10,105 nucleotides of DNA, from the NCBI GenBank assembly GCA_018396795.1, contig JAGTRH010000035.1:1-10105 (forward strand), in the 5' to 3' direction. Source of the DNA: Candidatus Bathyarchaeota archaeon (lineage in GTDB: Archaea; Thermoproteota; Bathyarchaeia; Bathyarchaeales; B26-1). This document shows, one piece after another, positions 1 to 6,732 of the stretch. A program made the translations under genes and the position numbers. Numbering within the stretch: the first letter of the stretch is position 1; the number at the start of each line of letters is the position of its first letter. The notes beneath the pieces are model-generated. The model did no database searches. It was given only the letters and a program-made list of their open reading frames with translations, and was not told the origin of the DNA.

Positions 1-159
1 AAAGTCTTTGTGATGTGGGGTTTCACGGATGAATACTCTTGGATACCAAGTTATTTTAGTGGGTATGGTGCAGCTTTAATCTTTGACGAATCATACAGGC
101 CTAAACCTGCATATTATTACATCGTTAAGGTTCTTATTGAACACTTAGCGAGAGAGTAA
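1..159 (+). CDS. C-terminal fragment of a GH10-family endo-beta-1,4-xylanase-like glycoside hydrolase
   Basis: Frame 1 is open from the left edge to a TAA at 157-159, giving 52 residues. The fragment contains [11 protein letters not shown], then an [20 protein letters not shown] stretch. This closely matches the end of the glycoside hydrolase family 10 (beta/alpha)8 barrel, where the W-G-x-T-D-x-Y-S-W segment lines the substrate cleft and a 'phi-phi-F/W-D-x-x-Y-x-P-K-P-A-Y-Y' helix closes the barrel. GH10 enzymes hydrolyse internal beta-1,4 bonds of xylan. The catalytic acid/base and nucleophile glutamates, and any signal peptide, would lie upstream of the window, so activity and location cannot be judged. 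The protein ends a few residues after the barrel, so there is no C-terminal binding module or membrane anchor. It converges on the ribosomal operon and is not part of it. The family call is fairly secure; substrate is inferred. Confidence 0.8.
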   Translation, partial: KVFVMWGFTDEYSWIPSYFSGYGAALIFDESYRPKPAYYYIVKVLIEHLARE

Positions 160-236
160 TTCTGGGACAAAAGATAAGAACAAAAAGTTAACTTAAAAGG
201 AAGACGTCTCAAACCAAAAGGTATTTTTATCCGATC

Positions 237-274
237 GAAAACCGGGTTTTCTCGTTTCCTTTTTATTTCATTTT
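237..274 (+). terminator. Hairpin plus T-rich terminator for the GH10-like gene
   Basis: A perfect 6-bp inverted repeat (GAAAAC, loop CGG, GTTTTC) at 237-251 is followed by a T-rich run to 274 on the plus strand. Archaeal termination depends mainly on T-rich tracts, so the T-run may matter more than the short stem. It sits about 80 nt after the stop of the GH10-like gene and has the correct orientation for it. Confidence 0.5.
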
Positions 275-387
275 ACTATTAAAATAACATTCAAGTCTTT
301 TAATGAAAACATGTTTCCTATACTCAAATAAATAATGTTTCTTAGTAAGGTGGTTATACAAAATCTTTAACATGCTGCAATAAATCT

Positions 388-393
388 AAAAAA
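388..393 (-). terminator. Oligo-T stop signal after uL18
   Basis: A run of six T on the minus strand begins about 8 nt after the uL18 stop codon (A6 on the plus strand). Oligo-T is the usual archaeal intrinsic terminator, and its position supports the operon ending here rather than continuing to another gene. No strong stem precedes it. Confidence 0.45.
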
Positions 394-400
394 GAATTTA

Positions 401-1003
401 TTACTTTTCGATTTTAAAATCCGCTAATATTTTCTCCTTTATTGCATCGAAATGCTCCGGAAGATTTTGTGGCTGAAGTTCTCGGGCCAAATATTCTGAA
501 AAGAACCTTGAATACTTCTCCATACTTTCTGATGCCAGCATCTCTGCATATTCGGCTATATGCTCACCGCGTATTCTTGATTCATCCGGTAAAATTTCCT
601 CGTCATAAGGTACTTCTACACCTGCATCCACGAATCCCTTCATAGCTGCGAAGATGGCTGCGCCTTTAGATGGAGTGTGCAAGCCTATATCTAATATTGC
701 TTTTTCAACGCCCTTAGTAGCTGCCCTCAAGCCACAAAGCAGACCAGTTAAATATGCGGCTGGAAGATTGTTTAGACTCCCAAGCCAACCATATTTGTTC
801 CTCAATTCTCGGGAGTGAGCCGACGTTATTACTATATCGCCTATAACCGTTGCCCTAATTAATTGAACAATAAAGTTTCTCCCAGTTTTTCTAACCACGA
901 GCCTAGGCATCTTTGAGATAACCATTTTCTTTCTGAGTCTATAGTCTGTTTTTCCTTCCCTACGCCTTCTGAATGGAACGCTGTAGGATGGACCTTTGGC
1001 CAT
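401..1003 (-). CDS. rpl18: Large-subunit ribosomal protein uL18 (archaeal L18)
   Basis: This protein binds 5S rRNA and, together with uL5, anchors the central protuberance of the 50S subunit. The 200-residue product starts MAKGPSYSVPFRRRREGKTDY, the typical archaeal/eukaryal uL18 N-terminus. It continues with RLVVRKTGRNFIVQ, a YGWLGSLNNLPAAYLTGLL segment and a GLHTPSKGAAIFAAMKGFVDAG stretch, all characteristic of the family. Length fits archaeal L18, which is longer than the bacterial form. I start at the ATG at 1001-1003, which overlaps the eL19 stop by one base (TGATG). A TTG immediately upstream (1004-1006) would only add one Met. It is the last gene of this operon. In most archaea uS5, uL30 and uL15 follow, but here the stop is followed by an oligo-T run and a foreign convergent gene. 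Confidence 0.97.
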   Translation of the reverse strand: MAKGPSYSVPFRRRREGKTDYRLRKKMVISKMPRLVVRKTGRNFIVQLIRATVIGDIVITSAHSRELRNKYGWLGSLNNLPAAYLTGLLCGLRAATKGVEKAILDIGLHTPSKGAAIFAAMKGFVDAGVEVPYDEEILPDESRIRGEHIAEYAEMLASESMEKYSRFFSEYLARELQPQNLPEHFDAIKEKILADFKIEK

Positions 1004-1461
1004 CAACGCCTCCTCCTCAAGCCGTGAACCTCAATATAGCGATGCAGGTCCGAAACGGAACTGAAAGATCCACTCTTAGCCTTCAAATAAAGCTGCCTGT
1101 AAACTCTAGTTGTTATAATGCGCCTCTCCTTAAGCTCACGAAGTCTCTCACGTAGAGCTCTAATCCTTTCAACCCAGTCCTTTTGGTGTGCAACTCTGGC
1201 ACTTGCAGCCCCACTTCTGCTCCCTACGCCTCTTCGCCTTCCCCTTTTCTTTTTCTCGCGTATTATCCGTGCACGAGCGCGACTAACGCCCTTTTCCTTT
1301 ACCTTCTTTATAACGCCTTCATGTACTAGCCTTTTTATGTCTTCCCTAGTTATTGCTGTCTCAACATCCTCGATTCTCTCTGGGTCTATCCATATTCGCT
1401 CCTCGCCTACGCCAAGTATTTCCGCAGCCATTCTACGTTGGCTTCTCAAGCTCAAAGTCAA
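1003..1461 (-). CDS. rpl19e: Large-subunit ribosomal protein eL19 (L19e)
   Basis: A largely helical, very basic 50S protein found in archaea and eukaryotes but not bacteria; it reaches across rRNA domains near the subunit interface. The 152-residue product shows the expected N-terminus (SLRSQRRMAAEILGVG, then RIWIDPERIEDVETAITREDI). This is followed by the Arg/Lys-rich GRRRGVGSRSGAASAR patch, a DWVERIRALRERLRELK helix and the terminal SGSFSSVSDLHRYIEVHG segment. The likely start is the TTG at 1459-1461, preceded by a GGAGG at 1466-1470 on the minus strand. A second in-frame TTG at 1453-1455 also fits a somewhat longer spacing, so the exact start is uncertain by two codons. Its stop overlaps the uL18 start, suggesting translational coupling. 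Confidence 0.96.
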   Translation of the reverse strand: MTLSLRSQRRMAAEILGVGEERIWIDPERIEDVETAITREDIKRLVHEGVIKKVKEKGVSRARARIIREKKKRGRRRGVGSRSGAASARVAHQKDWVERIRALRERLRELKERRIITTRVYRQLYLKAKSGSFSSVSDLHRYIEVHGLRRRR

Positions 1462-1465
1462 AATA

Positions 1466-1470
1466 CCTCC
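1466..1470 (-). promoter_or_regulatory. Shine-Dalgarno of eL19 (GGAGG)
   Basis: A full GGAGG lies 4 nt before the TTG at 1461 and 10 nt before a second TTG at 1455. It sits in the 11-nt gap after the eL32 stop. This site is why a TTG start, and not the first ATG at codon 11, is called for eL19; family alignment also needs those ten residues. Confidence 0.7.
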
Positions 1471-1472
1471 AA

Positions 1473-1916
1473 CTAGGATTGACTGACCTTGGTGACTTCA
1501 CTTGCCTCCTTTTCCGTGACCGCTCCAGGATTTAAGATGTTTACCCCTATTTCCTTTGCTTTATTAAGTATTTCGGCTCTCTTTTTTGCACCAACAGTAT
1601 GAGCTATCCTTATGGCATCAGTTTTAGGATCTATTTCTGTTAGGTCGTCAATGTTATAAACGATAACCTCTCGGTAAGCTGAGGGATGTAGACCCCTAGC
1701 TGCCTTTGGTCCCCTATAGCCAACCTTTGCTCTGGCAGGCCAACCCTTAACCTCTTTACGCATTTTACTATCTATACCCTTAGGTTTCCTCCAGTTTTCC
1801 TTCACTCGCTTATATCTCCAGCTCTCCTGCCGTATGAATTCAGGTTTCTTACTTTTTACCCTCTCTCTTAACTCAATCACTCTTTTCATATCTGGGCTTG
1901 TTTCTTGGGAGCTCAA
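1473..1916 (-). CDS. rpl32e: Large-subunit ribosomal protein eL32 (L32e)
   Basis: An archaeal/eukaryal 50S protein. The 147-residue product carries the family core: KPEFIRQESWRYKRVKENWR, KPKGIDSKMRKEVKGWPARA, VGYRGPKAARGLHPSAYREV, then a C-terminal RIAHTVGAKKRAEILNKAKE segment with the conserved 'VNILNPG' ending. The start is TTG at 1914-1916, overlapping the uL6 stop in a TTGA junction. A strong GGAGGGG lies 8 nt upstream at 1925-1931. An internal ATG at 1887-1889 would drop nine poorly conserved residues and cannot be excluded from sequence alone. The gene sits between uL6 and eL19, the usual archaeal order. Confidence 0.96.
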   Translation of the reverse strand: MSSQETSPDMKRVIELRERVKSKKPEFIRQESWRYKRVKENWRKPKGIDSKMRKEVKGWPARAKVGYRGPKAARGLHPSAYREVIVYNIDDLTEIDPKTDAIRIAHTVGAKKRAEILNKAKEIGVNILNPGAVTEKEASEVTKVSQS

Positions 1917-2458
1917 CTAATCAACCCCTCCAACCTCTCATAGACGTAAATACCATCTAGGAACCTCCTTGGGTCTCTATTTTTTATTCTCGTAGCTTGT
2001 TCTATGTTAGCGGCTGTTTGACTAACCTCTTCTAAATTTATTCCCTGCACAATTACGTCATCACCTTTAACGATAACCTTAGTGTTGCCAACTATTTTCG
2101 CTATTCTCGGAGATCTCTCGCCCATGAAATTTTCTATTAAAATTCTATCCCCACTAACTTTAACAGATACTGGGAAGTGGGCGAAGACTATTTTAAGCTT
2201 ATATGTGAAACCTTTTGTTACGCCAAGAATCATATTTTTAATATGCGCAGCTACCGTTCCAACACAAGCTTTTTCCCTTCTTTTAGGCCAGAGGGCTGAG
2301 ACTTCGACTTCATCGCCAATAACGCTTATCGCTACAGGGTGCTCAGAGAAACTTCGTATCAATCTTCCTTTGTCGCCTATAACTTCTACGATTTTACCCT
2401 CTACTCTAACTTTAACGCCATTTGGAATTTTGACTCGTCTAGTCTCGATCTCTTGCAT
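1913..2458 (-). CDS. rpl6: Large-subunit ribosomal protein uL6
   Basis: A 50S protein placed near the sarcin-ricin loop and the factor-binding region. The 181-residue product is the usual archaeal length and has the two-repeat uL6 organisation. The N-terminal half contains VRVEGKIVEVIGDKGRLIRSF and a long helix around VGTVAAHIKNMILGVTKGFTY. The C-terminal half contains NFMGERSPRIAKIVGNTKV and the diagnostic IEQATRIKNRDPRRFLDGIY. Start is the ATG at 2456-2458, with a GGAGAG sequence upstream. It follows uS8 after a 24-nt gap and overlaps the eL32 start by 4 nt. Confidence 0.97.
   Translation of the reverse strand: MQEIETRRVKIPNGVKVRVEGKIVEVIGDKGRLIRSFSEHPVAISVIGDEVEVSALWPKRREKACVGTVAAHIKNMILGVTKGFTYKLKIVFAHFPVSVKVSGDRILIENFMGERSPRIAKIVGNTKVIVKGDDVIVQGINLEEVSQTAANIEQATRIKNRDPRRFLDGIYVYERLEGLIS
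1925..1931 (-). promoter_or_regulatory. Shine-Dalgarno of eL32 (GGAGGGG) that supports a TTG start
   Basis: GGAGGGG lies inside the end of uL6, 8 nt upstream of the TTG at 1914-1916. Its strength and spacing, plus the TTGA stop/start overlap, favour TTG over the downstream ATG at codon 10. Confidence 0.65.
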
Positions 2459-2482
2459 CTTACGGTCTCTCCATAAGTAGTT

Positions 2483-2872
2483 TTAATATACGTATGCTAG
2501 AAGCTTGCCTCCAATACTCTTCTTCTTAGCTTCTAGGTGGGACATAACCCCCTGAGGCGTCGTAACTACAAGTATGCCCATATCTTTCGCTGGAAGAAAA
2601 GTTTTCTCCCAATTTTCAATATCTTTGGCCTTAAATGAGTATCTAGGTCTTATAGCCCCACATTTATTTATCCTACCTAGGAGTTGAACTCGGAACTTTC
2701 CGGTTCGTCCATCATCTATAAACTCAAACTCGCCGATATAACCATGCATCTGCAATACCCTAAGGATGTTGCCCAGTAGCTTCGATGCTGGCATTATATA
2801 GCACTCTTTTTTACGTCTCATTTCGTTATTGTAGATTGCTGTTAAACCATTTGATACCGCGTCTAAATTCAT
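2483..2872 (-). CDS. rps8: Small-subunit ribosomal protein uS8
   Basis: A primary 16S rRNA-binding protein of the 30S central domain. The 129-residue product matches archaeal uS8 from end to end: the '[17 protein letters not shown]' N-terminal segment, then [59 protein letters not shown], and the C-terminal [23 protein letters not shown]-binding signature. The ATG at 2870-2872 is fixed because three in-frame TGA codons lie directly before it. A GAGGTGAT, nearly the full complement of the archaeal 16S 3' end, lies just upstream. In bacteria S8 represses its own operon by binding an mRNA mimic of 16S helix 21; I did not find a convincing mimic here. Confidence 0.98.
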   Translation of the reverse strand: MNLDAVSNGLTAIYNNEMRRKKECYIMPASKLLGNILRVLQMHGYIGEFEFIDDGRTGKFRVQLLGRINKCGAIRPRYSFKAKDIENWEKTFLPAKDMGILVVTTPQGVMSHLEAKKKSIGGKLLAYVY

Positions 2873-2877
2873 TCATC

Positions 2878-2885
2878 ATCACCTC
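2878..2885 (-). promoter_or_regulatory. Extended Shine-Dalgarno of uS8 (GAGGTGAT)
   Basis: An eight-base match to the complement of the conserved archaeal 16S 3' terminus lies 5 nt before the uS8 ATG, in the 15-nt gap after uS14. It is one of the best ribosome-binding sites in the operon. Confidence 0.7.
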
Positions 2886-2887
2886 TT

Positions 2888-3052
2888 CTAATTATATTTT
2901 TTGAAGCCCAATTTCTCCGCTACTTCTCTGAAACAGTGACGGCAAAGGTTTAAACCGTACTTTCTTATTATTGGACCATATGACCCGCATCGCCTACAGG
3001 GTCTACTGCCCTTACCAATCTTCTTTACTTTTCTCTCATTTCTCTCGCTCAT
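2888..3052 (-). CDS. rps14: Small-subunit ribosomal protein uS14, zinc-ribbon type
   Basis: A small 30S head protein. Translating the minus strand from the ATG at 3050-3052 to the TAG at 2888-2890 gives 54 residues. The zinc-binding cysteines are C19-x2-C22 (RPCRRCG) and C37-x2-C40 (LCRHCF), followed by [13 protein letters not shown], the classic C-terminus of the zinc-containing archaeal S14. Its start overlaps the uL5 stop by 4 nt (ATGA), and uS8 begins 15 nt after its stop. The gene is short and easily missed by length cut-offs. The uL5-uS14-uS8 order is the normal one. Confidence 0.97.
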   Translation of the reverse strand: MSERNERKVKKIGKGSRPCRRCGSYGPIIRKYGLNLCRHCFREVAEKLGFKKYN

Positions 3053-3606
3053 TTATGCCCATCCCCCGTTATCTCAACGCCGAGTTCCTCTCTCATGAAC
3101 GCCATGGCTTCTTCTGCAGTTAGTTTATGTTTTGAACCAATCTTAGATTTTGCTCTTCTTCTATATTTAACCCTATAGCCAGCTCTACCTAAGGATACGC
3201 AAATATCCATGCCTATTATGCCTAAATCAGGAGAATACTTTGTTCCAGGTATATCTATATGCTCTCTTATGCCAAAGGAGAAGTTTCCAAACCTGTCAAA
3301 TGAGCTTGCCGGAATTCTCCTGTCGACTGCTTCCAAAGCCCTCTTAAGAAACTCAACAGCTCTCTCACCTCTAAGCGTTACTACACATGCCATGGGTTCT
3401 TTTCGTCTTATTCCGAAGTCCCTAATGGTTTTCTTGGCCCTTCTAAAGCACGGTTTCTGTCCAGTTAACTGCTCAATAATCTTCATAGCCTTCTCTAATG
3501 GTTCACCTGACTTTCCAACAGAACAGTTTACAACAACCTTTTCGACTCTTGGTTTTAGCATCGGGTTTTCCTGCCACTTTGCCCTAAAATCTTCAGCTGA
3601 CAGCAT
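3049..3606 (-). CDS. rpl5: Large-subunit ribosomal protein uL5
   Basis: A 5S rRNA-binding protein of the 50S central protuberance that also contacts the P-site tRNA region and the 30S head. The 185-residue product contains [20 protein letters not shown], the [20 protein letters not shown] stretch, [20 protein letters not shown] and [20 protein letters not shown], all strongly conserved in archaeal uL5. I place the start at the ATG at 3604-3606 ([16 protein letters not shown]), because archaeal uL5 begins about here and a GGAGG precedes it at 3610-3614. The frame stays open 20 codons further upstream, but those residues are only the eS4 end read in another frame. The gene overlaps eS4 by 14 nt, and the ribosome-binding site lies inside eS4. 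Confidence 0.96.
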   Translation of the reverse strand: MLSAEDFRAKWQENPMLKPRVEKVVVNCSVGKSGEPLEKAMKIIEQLTGQKPCFRRAKKTIRDFGIRRKEPMACVVTLRGERAVEFLKRALEAVDRRIPASSFDRFGNFSFGIREHIDIPGTKYSPDLGIIGMDICVSLGRAGYRVKYRRRAKSKIGSKHKLTAEEAMAFMREELGVEITGDGHK

Positions 3607-4375
3607 ATTCCTCCACCACGCTAGGCAGGGATATTCTTGGCTTTTTATCACCCACGACGAATACATAGTCCAGTATCGTCTGGTAGGTTACTCCATTGTT
3701 GCCCTCTATTGTTACGAGGCTTCTTCGTCTTTTTTGCCCTTTGCGTTCCTCAATGGCTTTTATGGTTCCATATTTCCCAATATTTTCCCCATCCACAATT
3801 ATAGCCATCATGCCGATATCTAATTTTAAGTGTTCGAGAACTTGTTGGCTTGGAATTTCCATTTTTAATGCATCGAGAGTCGAATATATTTTTCCAGCGG
3901 GGTTACTTGCGTCCTCACTACGTATAAATATATTTCTTCCATCATGAAGGTTAAGCTGAATATTGCCACCATTAATAGTTGTTTTATTTTCAATTCTACA
4001 AACCTTATACTTTGCTTCCTCAGCACTTATTCTATGTAGAGTTAAACCCTTCTCGCATGGAAGAACCCTAAAATTCACGTTTATTTCAGGTATCGATAAA
4101 ACATCCATTAATCCAACTGGAAAGTGCTCTTTACGCCTAACCCGACCGTCCACGAGAATTTTCCCTTGAGCAATTATCTTCTTAGCTTCCCTCATCGTTT
4201 TAGCAAAACCCAAGAGGTCTCGTACAATTATTCCCAAGGGTATACATCGCTCAATAGGATGAGGACCTGGGCTAGGCTTAAGGGCCCAAACAAACTTTTT
4301 TCTGTGTATAGGCCAGAATGCAGGTGTTACCTCACGTTTAATATGTCTGCTACCACCCATCTTACCCATTTTCAT
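3593..4375 (-). CDS. rps4e: Small-subunit ribosomal protein eS4 (S4e)
   Basis: An archaeal/eukaryal 30S protein unrelated to bacterial uS4 in its overall architecture. The 260-residue product begins with [20 protein letters not shown], the usual eS4 opening, then [20 protein letters not shown]. An S4-type RNA-binding segment follows at about residues 45-105 ([36 protein letters not shown]). Then come the central eS4 domain and a C-terminal KOW-like segment at about residues 195-215 ([19 protein letters not shown]). The ATG at 4373-4375 overlaps the uL24 stop (ATGA). A second ATG two codons later (4367-4369) matches the family N-terminus and is better spaced from an upstream GAAGGTG, so the true start may be six bases shorter. 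Confidence 0.96.
   Translation of the reverse strand: MKMGKMGGSRHIKREVTPAFWPIHRKKFVWALKPSPGPHPIERCIPLGIIVRDLLGFAKTMREAKKIIAQGKILVDGRVRRKEHFPVGLMDVLSIPEINVNFRVLPCEKGLTLHRISAEEAKYKVCRIENKTTINGGNIQLNLHDGRNIFIRSEDASNPAGKIYSTLDALKMEIPSQQVLEHLKLDIGMMAIIVDGENIGKYGTIKAIEERKGQKRRRSLVTIEGNNGVTYQTILDYVFVVGDKKPRISLPSVVEEYAVS
3610..3614 (-). promoter_or_regulatory. Shine-Dalgarno of uL5 (GGAGG), unusually close to the start
   Basis: GGAGG is only 3 nt before the chosen ATG at 3604-3606, tighter than its neighbours. It lies within the eS4 coding sequence. It still decides the start against an upstream extension, which would lack a ribosome-binding site and resembles no uL5 N-terminus. Confidence 0.55.
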
Positions 4376-4800
4376 GCACCTTCTACGCTAGATGACGGTT
4401 GTATTAAGGTCTTAACCTTGTTTTTTGCCCCCTCATTAAGGGCCCTTCTCTCTAATATCTTTTTCCTAAGTTTATCATCTAGGTTTAAGCGTATTATCTC
4501 AACCTTAGATGGATGAATTGGGACTAGCACGGTTGTTCCATCAGCCTTTTCACGAGTTATGCCTTCAATGAATATGCGATACCTTTTTCTATCAACCCTC
4601 ATTACTTTACCTTCAACACCCTTATAGTCGCCCCTAGAAATTCTGACCGTATCGCCCTTCCTGACTGGAAGAGACCTTGTTTTATATGTTTCTTGGAGTT
4701 CAGATGATAGATGAGCTGATAAAATCTTTCCACGAATATGATATGGTGCTTGGTAGAGTCTCTTCCTCTGCTTACCTGGTTTAACCGATACCCTTTCCAT
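4372..4800 (-). CDS. rpl24: Large-subunit ribosomal protein uL24
   Basis: An assembly-initiating 50S protein located near the exit of the peptide tunnel. The 142-residue product has the archaeal/eukaryal N-terminal extension ([20 protein letters not shown], then [20 protein letters not shown]). A KOW motif follows at about residues 48-70 ([20 protein letters not shown]), then [20 protein letters not shown] and [19 protein letters not shown]. Start is the ATG at 4798-4800, with GGGGAG about 10 nt upstream. It follows uL14 after a 15-nt gap and couples to eS4 through a 4-nt ATGA overlap. Confidence 0.97.
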   Translation of the reverse strand: MERVSVKPGKQRKRLYQAPYHIRGKILSAHLSSELQETYKTRSLPVRKGDTVRISRGDYKGVEGKVMRVDRKRYRIFIEGITREKADGTTVLVPIHPSKVEIIRLNLDDKLRKKILERRALNEGAKNKVKTLIQPSSSVEGA

Positions 4801-4815
4801 GCCACTTATTCTCCC

Positions 4816-5256
4816 CTATATAATTATACTTGATGCGCTAGCTATTCTAGGCCACCTTTCAGCAGCCTCCCTAGCAACTGGGCCGCGTATTTCTGACCCA
4901 CGCATCTCGCCGTCTGGCGTTATAATTACGGCTGCATTATCTTCGAATTGAACCCATATGCCCTCTGGGCGTCTATAGGGTTTCCTTTGTCTAACTATCA
5001 CTGCATGGAATAATTTTTTGCGCATGTCTGGTGTTCCTCTTCTAACGGATACTACTACAATATCGCCTACTGAAGCTGCTGGGGACCTTCTATGTCTGCC
5101 TTTATATCCTATTACTTGAACCAGTCTGAGCACTTTAGCACCAGAGTTATCAGTGCATTTGATCAGTGACCCAACATTTACTCCCTTACTTACTCTCATT
5201 TTAGGTTTTCCAACACCCTTAGCCTGTAAACCTCTGGTCTTAGCTTTAGCAGCCAT
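4816..5256 (-). CDS. rpl14: Large-subunit ribosomal protein uL14
   Basis: A 50S protein at the subunit interface that forms bridges to the 30S. The 146-residue product contains KGVNVGSLIKCTDNSGAKVL, RLVQVIGYKGRHRRSPAASV, GDIVVVSVRRGTPDMRKKLF, RQRKPYRRPEGIWVQFEDNA, and the closing SEIRGPVAREAAERWPRIAS. All are archaeal/eukaryal uL14 hallmarks. It carries a basic N-terminal tail of roughly 20 residues (AAKAKTRGLQAKGVGKPKMR) before the conserved core, slightly longer than many archaeal homologues. Start is the ATG at 5254-5256, one base after the uS17 stop, with a GAGGG about 10 nt upstream. Confidence 0.97.
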   Translation of the reverse strand: MAAKAKTRGLQAKGVGKPKMRVSKGVNVGSLIKCTDNSGAKVLRLVQVIGYKGRHRRSPAASVGDIVVVSVRRGTPDMRKKLFHAVIVRQRKPYRRPEGIWVQFEDNAAVIITPDGEMRGSEIRGPVAREAAERWPRIASASSIII

Positions 5257-5257
5257 T

Positions 5258-5581
5258 TCAAGATACCCTCTCTAATTTTTCTATTACCACGAAGGAGACT
5301 GTTTTACTTATTGGTCGGCATTCAGCTATTCTGACAACATCATTTTCTGCGGCATTTATGCATGGTGGATTGTGAGCTGGTATACGACTATGTCTCCGCT
5401 CATACCTTTTGAATTTTGACACATATTTCACATAATCGCGTCTCACTACGACAGTTTTATCCATTTTAGCGCTCACAACAGTACCTTCAAGTACTCTCCC
5501 TCTAATTTTTAAGGAACCATGAAAGGGACAATTCGGGTCGTTACACGTTTTCTCCGGATTCCTAACAGATTCAAGTGACAT
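5258..5581 (-). CDS. rps17: Small-subunit ribosomal protein uS17
   Basis: A primary 16S rRNA-binding protein of the 30S body with an OB fold. The 107-residue product has the archaeal signature [21 protein letters not shown], with C13, C18 and H21 as possible metal-binding or structural residues. It continues with [20 protein letters not shown] and [20 protein letters not shown], ending in [11 protein letters not shown] choose the ATG at 5579-5581, which overlaps the rnp1 TAA by one base (TAATG) and lies 9 nt after AGGAG. A TTG two codons upstream is possible but too close to that site. Confidence 0.96.
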   Translation of the reverse strand: MSLESVRNPEKTCNDPNCPFHGSLKIRGRVLEGTVVSAKMDKTVVVRRDYVKYVSKFKRYERRHSRIPAHNPPCINAAENDVVRIAECRPISKTVSFVVIEKLERVS

Positions 5582-5862
5582 TACCAACGTCTCCTAATTA
5601 CTTTCTTAACCCTATCTTCAGGTCGACCAATTAAAACTTTACCATCAATCTCAACAATAGTTTTATCTGGTAAAGTGAAATGGAAAACACAATTCTCCTT
5701 GATCAAAATCTTCTCCTCATTTCCGCAAAGAATCTTAAAAGTATTTCTACTCTCATCAATAATTCTTCCAGATAAACCGACACAACTCGGATTTGTACTC
5801 TCAGCGACTCTAACTTTTAATCCAATAAACTCATCCTGGAGAATATGAGTTAAATTATTCAT
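5581..5862 (-). CDS. rnp1: Ribonuclease P protein component 1 (Rpp29/Pop4 family)
   Basis: A protein subunit of archaeal RNase P, the ribonucleoprotein that removes 5' leaders from precursor tRNAs. Rpp29 has an Sm-like beta-barrel and pairs with Rpp21 on the specificity domain of the RNA. The 93-residue product matches: a short N-terminal helix ([11 protein letters not shown]), then [31 protein letters not shown], and a positively charged tail ([15 protein letters not shown]). Its place between uL29 and uS17 is diagnostic for this gene in archaea. The ATG overlaps the uL29 stop by 4 nt (ATGA). Many euryarchaea have an aIF1/SUI1 gene between uL29 and rnp1; it is absent here. Confidence 0.93.
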   Translation of the reverse strand: MNNLTHILQDEFIGLKVRVAESTNPSCVGLSGRIIDESRNTFKILCGNEEKILIKENCVFHFTLPDKTIVEIDGKVLIGRPEDRVKKVIRRRW

Positions 5863-6068
5863 TTAACCTTTCTATCCTCCTCATTGTTGACAGTTAGGAT
5901 GCGGGCTATTGTCCGTCTAATCTCTTTAATTCTGGCTGGCTTTTCAATTGCACCACCAGCCCTAACCATAGTCTTCAGCCTAGTGAGTTCTGCACGCAGT
6001 TCGCTAAGTCTCCTCTCACGTTCATCGCGGGACATGTTGCGGATTTCATTCATTCTGAGAATTGCCAT
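5859..6068 (-). CDS. rpl29: Large-subunit ribosomal protein uL29
   Basis: A small two-helix protein beside the peptide exit tunnel, part of the docking platform for the signal recognition particle. The 69-residue product reads MAILRMNEIRNMSRDERERR, LSELRAELTRLKTMVRAGGA and KPARIKEIRRTIARILTV. This is the standard length and pattern, with an antiparallel coiled coil. I start at the ATG at 6066-6068. The frame continues 25 codons upstream over the end of uS3, but that part has no family resemblance. The 22-nt gap after uS3 holds GGGGGG about 12 nt from the ATG, a rather distant ribosome-binding site. Its stop overlaps rnp1. Confidence 0.94.
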   Translation of the reverse strand: MAILRMNEIRNMSRDERERRLSELRAELTRLKTMVRAGGAIEKPARIKEIRRTIARILTVNNEEDRKVK

Positions 6069-6090
6069 ATCTACTATCAGCCCCCCAATA

Positions 6091-6729
6091 TCAAGATTCG
6101 ATCGTATTCTCTTCAGTAGTAGGCTCCTCTGCTTTCCCCTCAAGAATTTCTACTTCATCTGGAAACTTAGCCTCTGGAGATACTATTATAACTTTAACAC
6201 CAAATATTCCGGGTTTCAGCTGAACATGTGCAACTGCCTTCCTAACATATTTCATAGCTGGCTCCCCACTTTTTGGGATGTATCCATCCCTGAATTTTTC
6301 AGCCCTAGCCCTTTCAGTTCTGAGTTTTCCGCTAATAATTATCTCGGCTCCAAGAGCGCCTGCGCTCATTATCTGATTTAGGGCCCAGAAGCCAACTCTC
6401 CTAAAATGGACTCCGCGTCTAAGGGCAGCGGCTATTCTAGACGCCATGACATAAGGATTTAATTCTGGAATTTCTATCTCTGCAACAGATATCTGTGGAT
6501 TTGGGAGGTTAAATTTTTCCTCAAGAATCTTGGCTAGGTTTTTTATCGTCTCGCCACCGCGTCCTATGACAAAACCTGGGCGCATGACGTAAACAACTAT
6601 GTTCGTACCTAAGGGCGTCTTAGTTATGTCAACTCCACCATAACCAGCTCTTTCAAACTCCCTCCAAAGAAATTCATCTATTTCTGCTCTTTTTATGGTT
6701 TCATTTACGAAATGTTTAACATATGACAT
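6091..6729 (-). CDS. rps3: Small-subunit ribosomal protein uS3
   Basis: A 30S protein at the mRNA entry tunnel, with helicase-assisting roles known for the family. The 212-residue product contains an N-terminal KH domain with the GxxG loop in FVIGRGGETIKNLAKILEE (about residues 53-71). The C-terminal S3 domain includes NPYVMASRIAAALRRGVHFR, RVGFWALNQIMSAGALGAEI and ISGKLRTERARAEKFRDGYI, then KPGIFGVKVIIVSP. It ends in an acidic tail (GKAEEPTTEENTIES), common in archaeal uS3. Start is the ATG at 6727-6729, 3 nt after the uL22 stop, with GAGGG 7 nt upstream inside uL22. Confidence 0.98.
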   Translation of the reverse strand: MSYVKHFVNETIKRAEIDEFLWREFERAGYGGVDITKTPLGTNIVVYVMRPGFVIGRGGETIKNLAKILEEKFNLPNPQISVAEIEIPELNPYVMASRIAAALRRGVHFRRVGFWALNQIMSAGALGAEIIISGKLRTERARAEKFRDGYIPKSGEPAMKYVRKAVAHVQLKPGIFGVKVIIVSPEAKFPDEVEILEGKAEEPTTEENTIES

Positions 6730-6732
6730 TAC

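Larger units (their letters stand above)
160..400. other. AT-rich intergenic region between convergent genes
   Basis: This 241-bp stretch lies between the stop of the GH10-like gene and the stop of uL18 on the other strand. I found no convincing coding frame and no tRNA-like fold. It holds a hairpin plus T-rich run at 237-274, a second weak AT-only inverted repeat at 270-285 (ATTTTA, 4-nt gap, TAAAAT), and a T6 run on the minus strand at 388-393. Its job is most simply transcription termination from both sides. This is also where uS5 and uL30 would be expected if the spc cluster were intact; no remnant of either is visible. Confidence 0.7.

Noticed and set aside
160..400. Possible tRNA or small RNA gene in the convergent gap
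   Set aside because: No cloverleaf, T-loop consensus or strong fold was seen; the only stems are short and look like terminators.
3607..3666. N-terminal extension of uL5 by 20 codons
   Set aside because: It overlaps eS4, lacks a ribosome-binding site and does not resemble any uL5; the ATG at 3604-3606 follows a GGAGG.
4602..4805. Minus-strand open frame of 67 codons overlapping uL24 in another frame
   Set aside because: uL24 explains this DNA with clear homology; the alternative frame has no recognisable features.
6069..6143. N-terminal extension of uL29 by 25 codons
   Set aside because: The extra residues are the uS3 end read in another frame, have no uL29 similarity and would make the protein too long.
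5884..6381. Long plus-strand open frame (165 codons) opposite uS3 and uL29
   Set aside because: It is fully antisense to two well-conserved genes, with low-complexity Ser/Leu/Ile content typical of a reverse-strand shadow.
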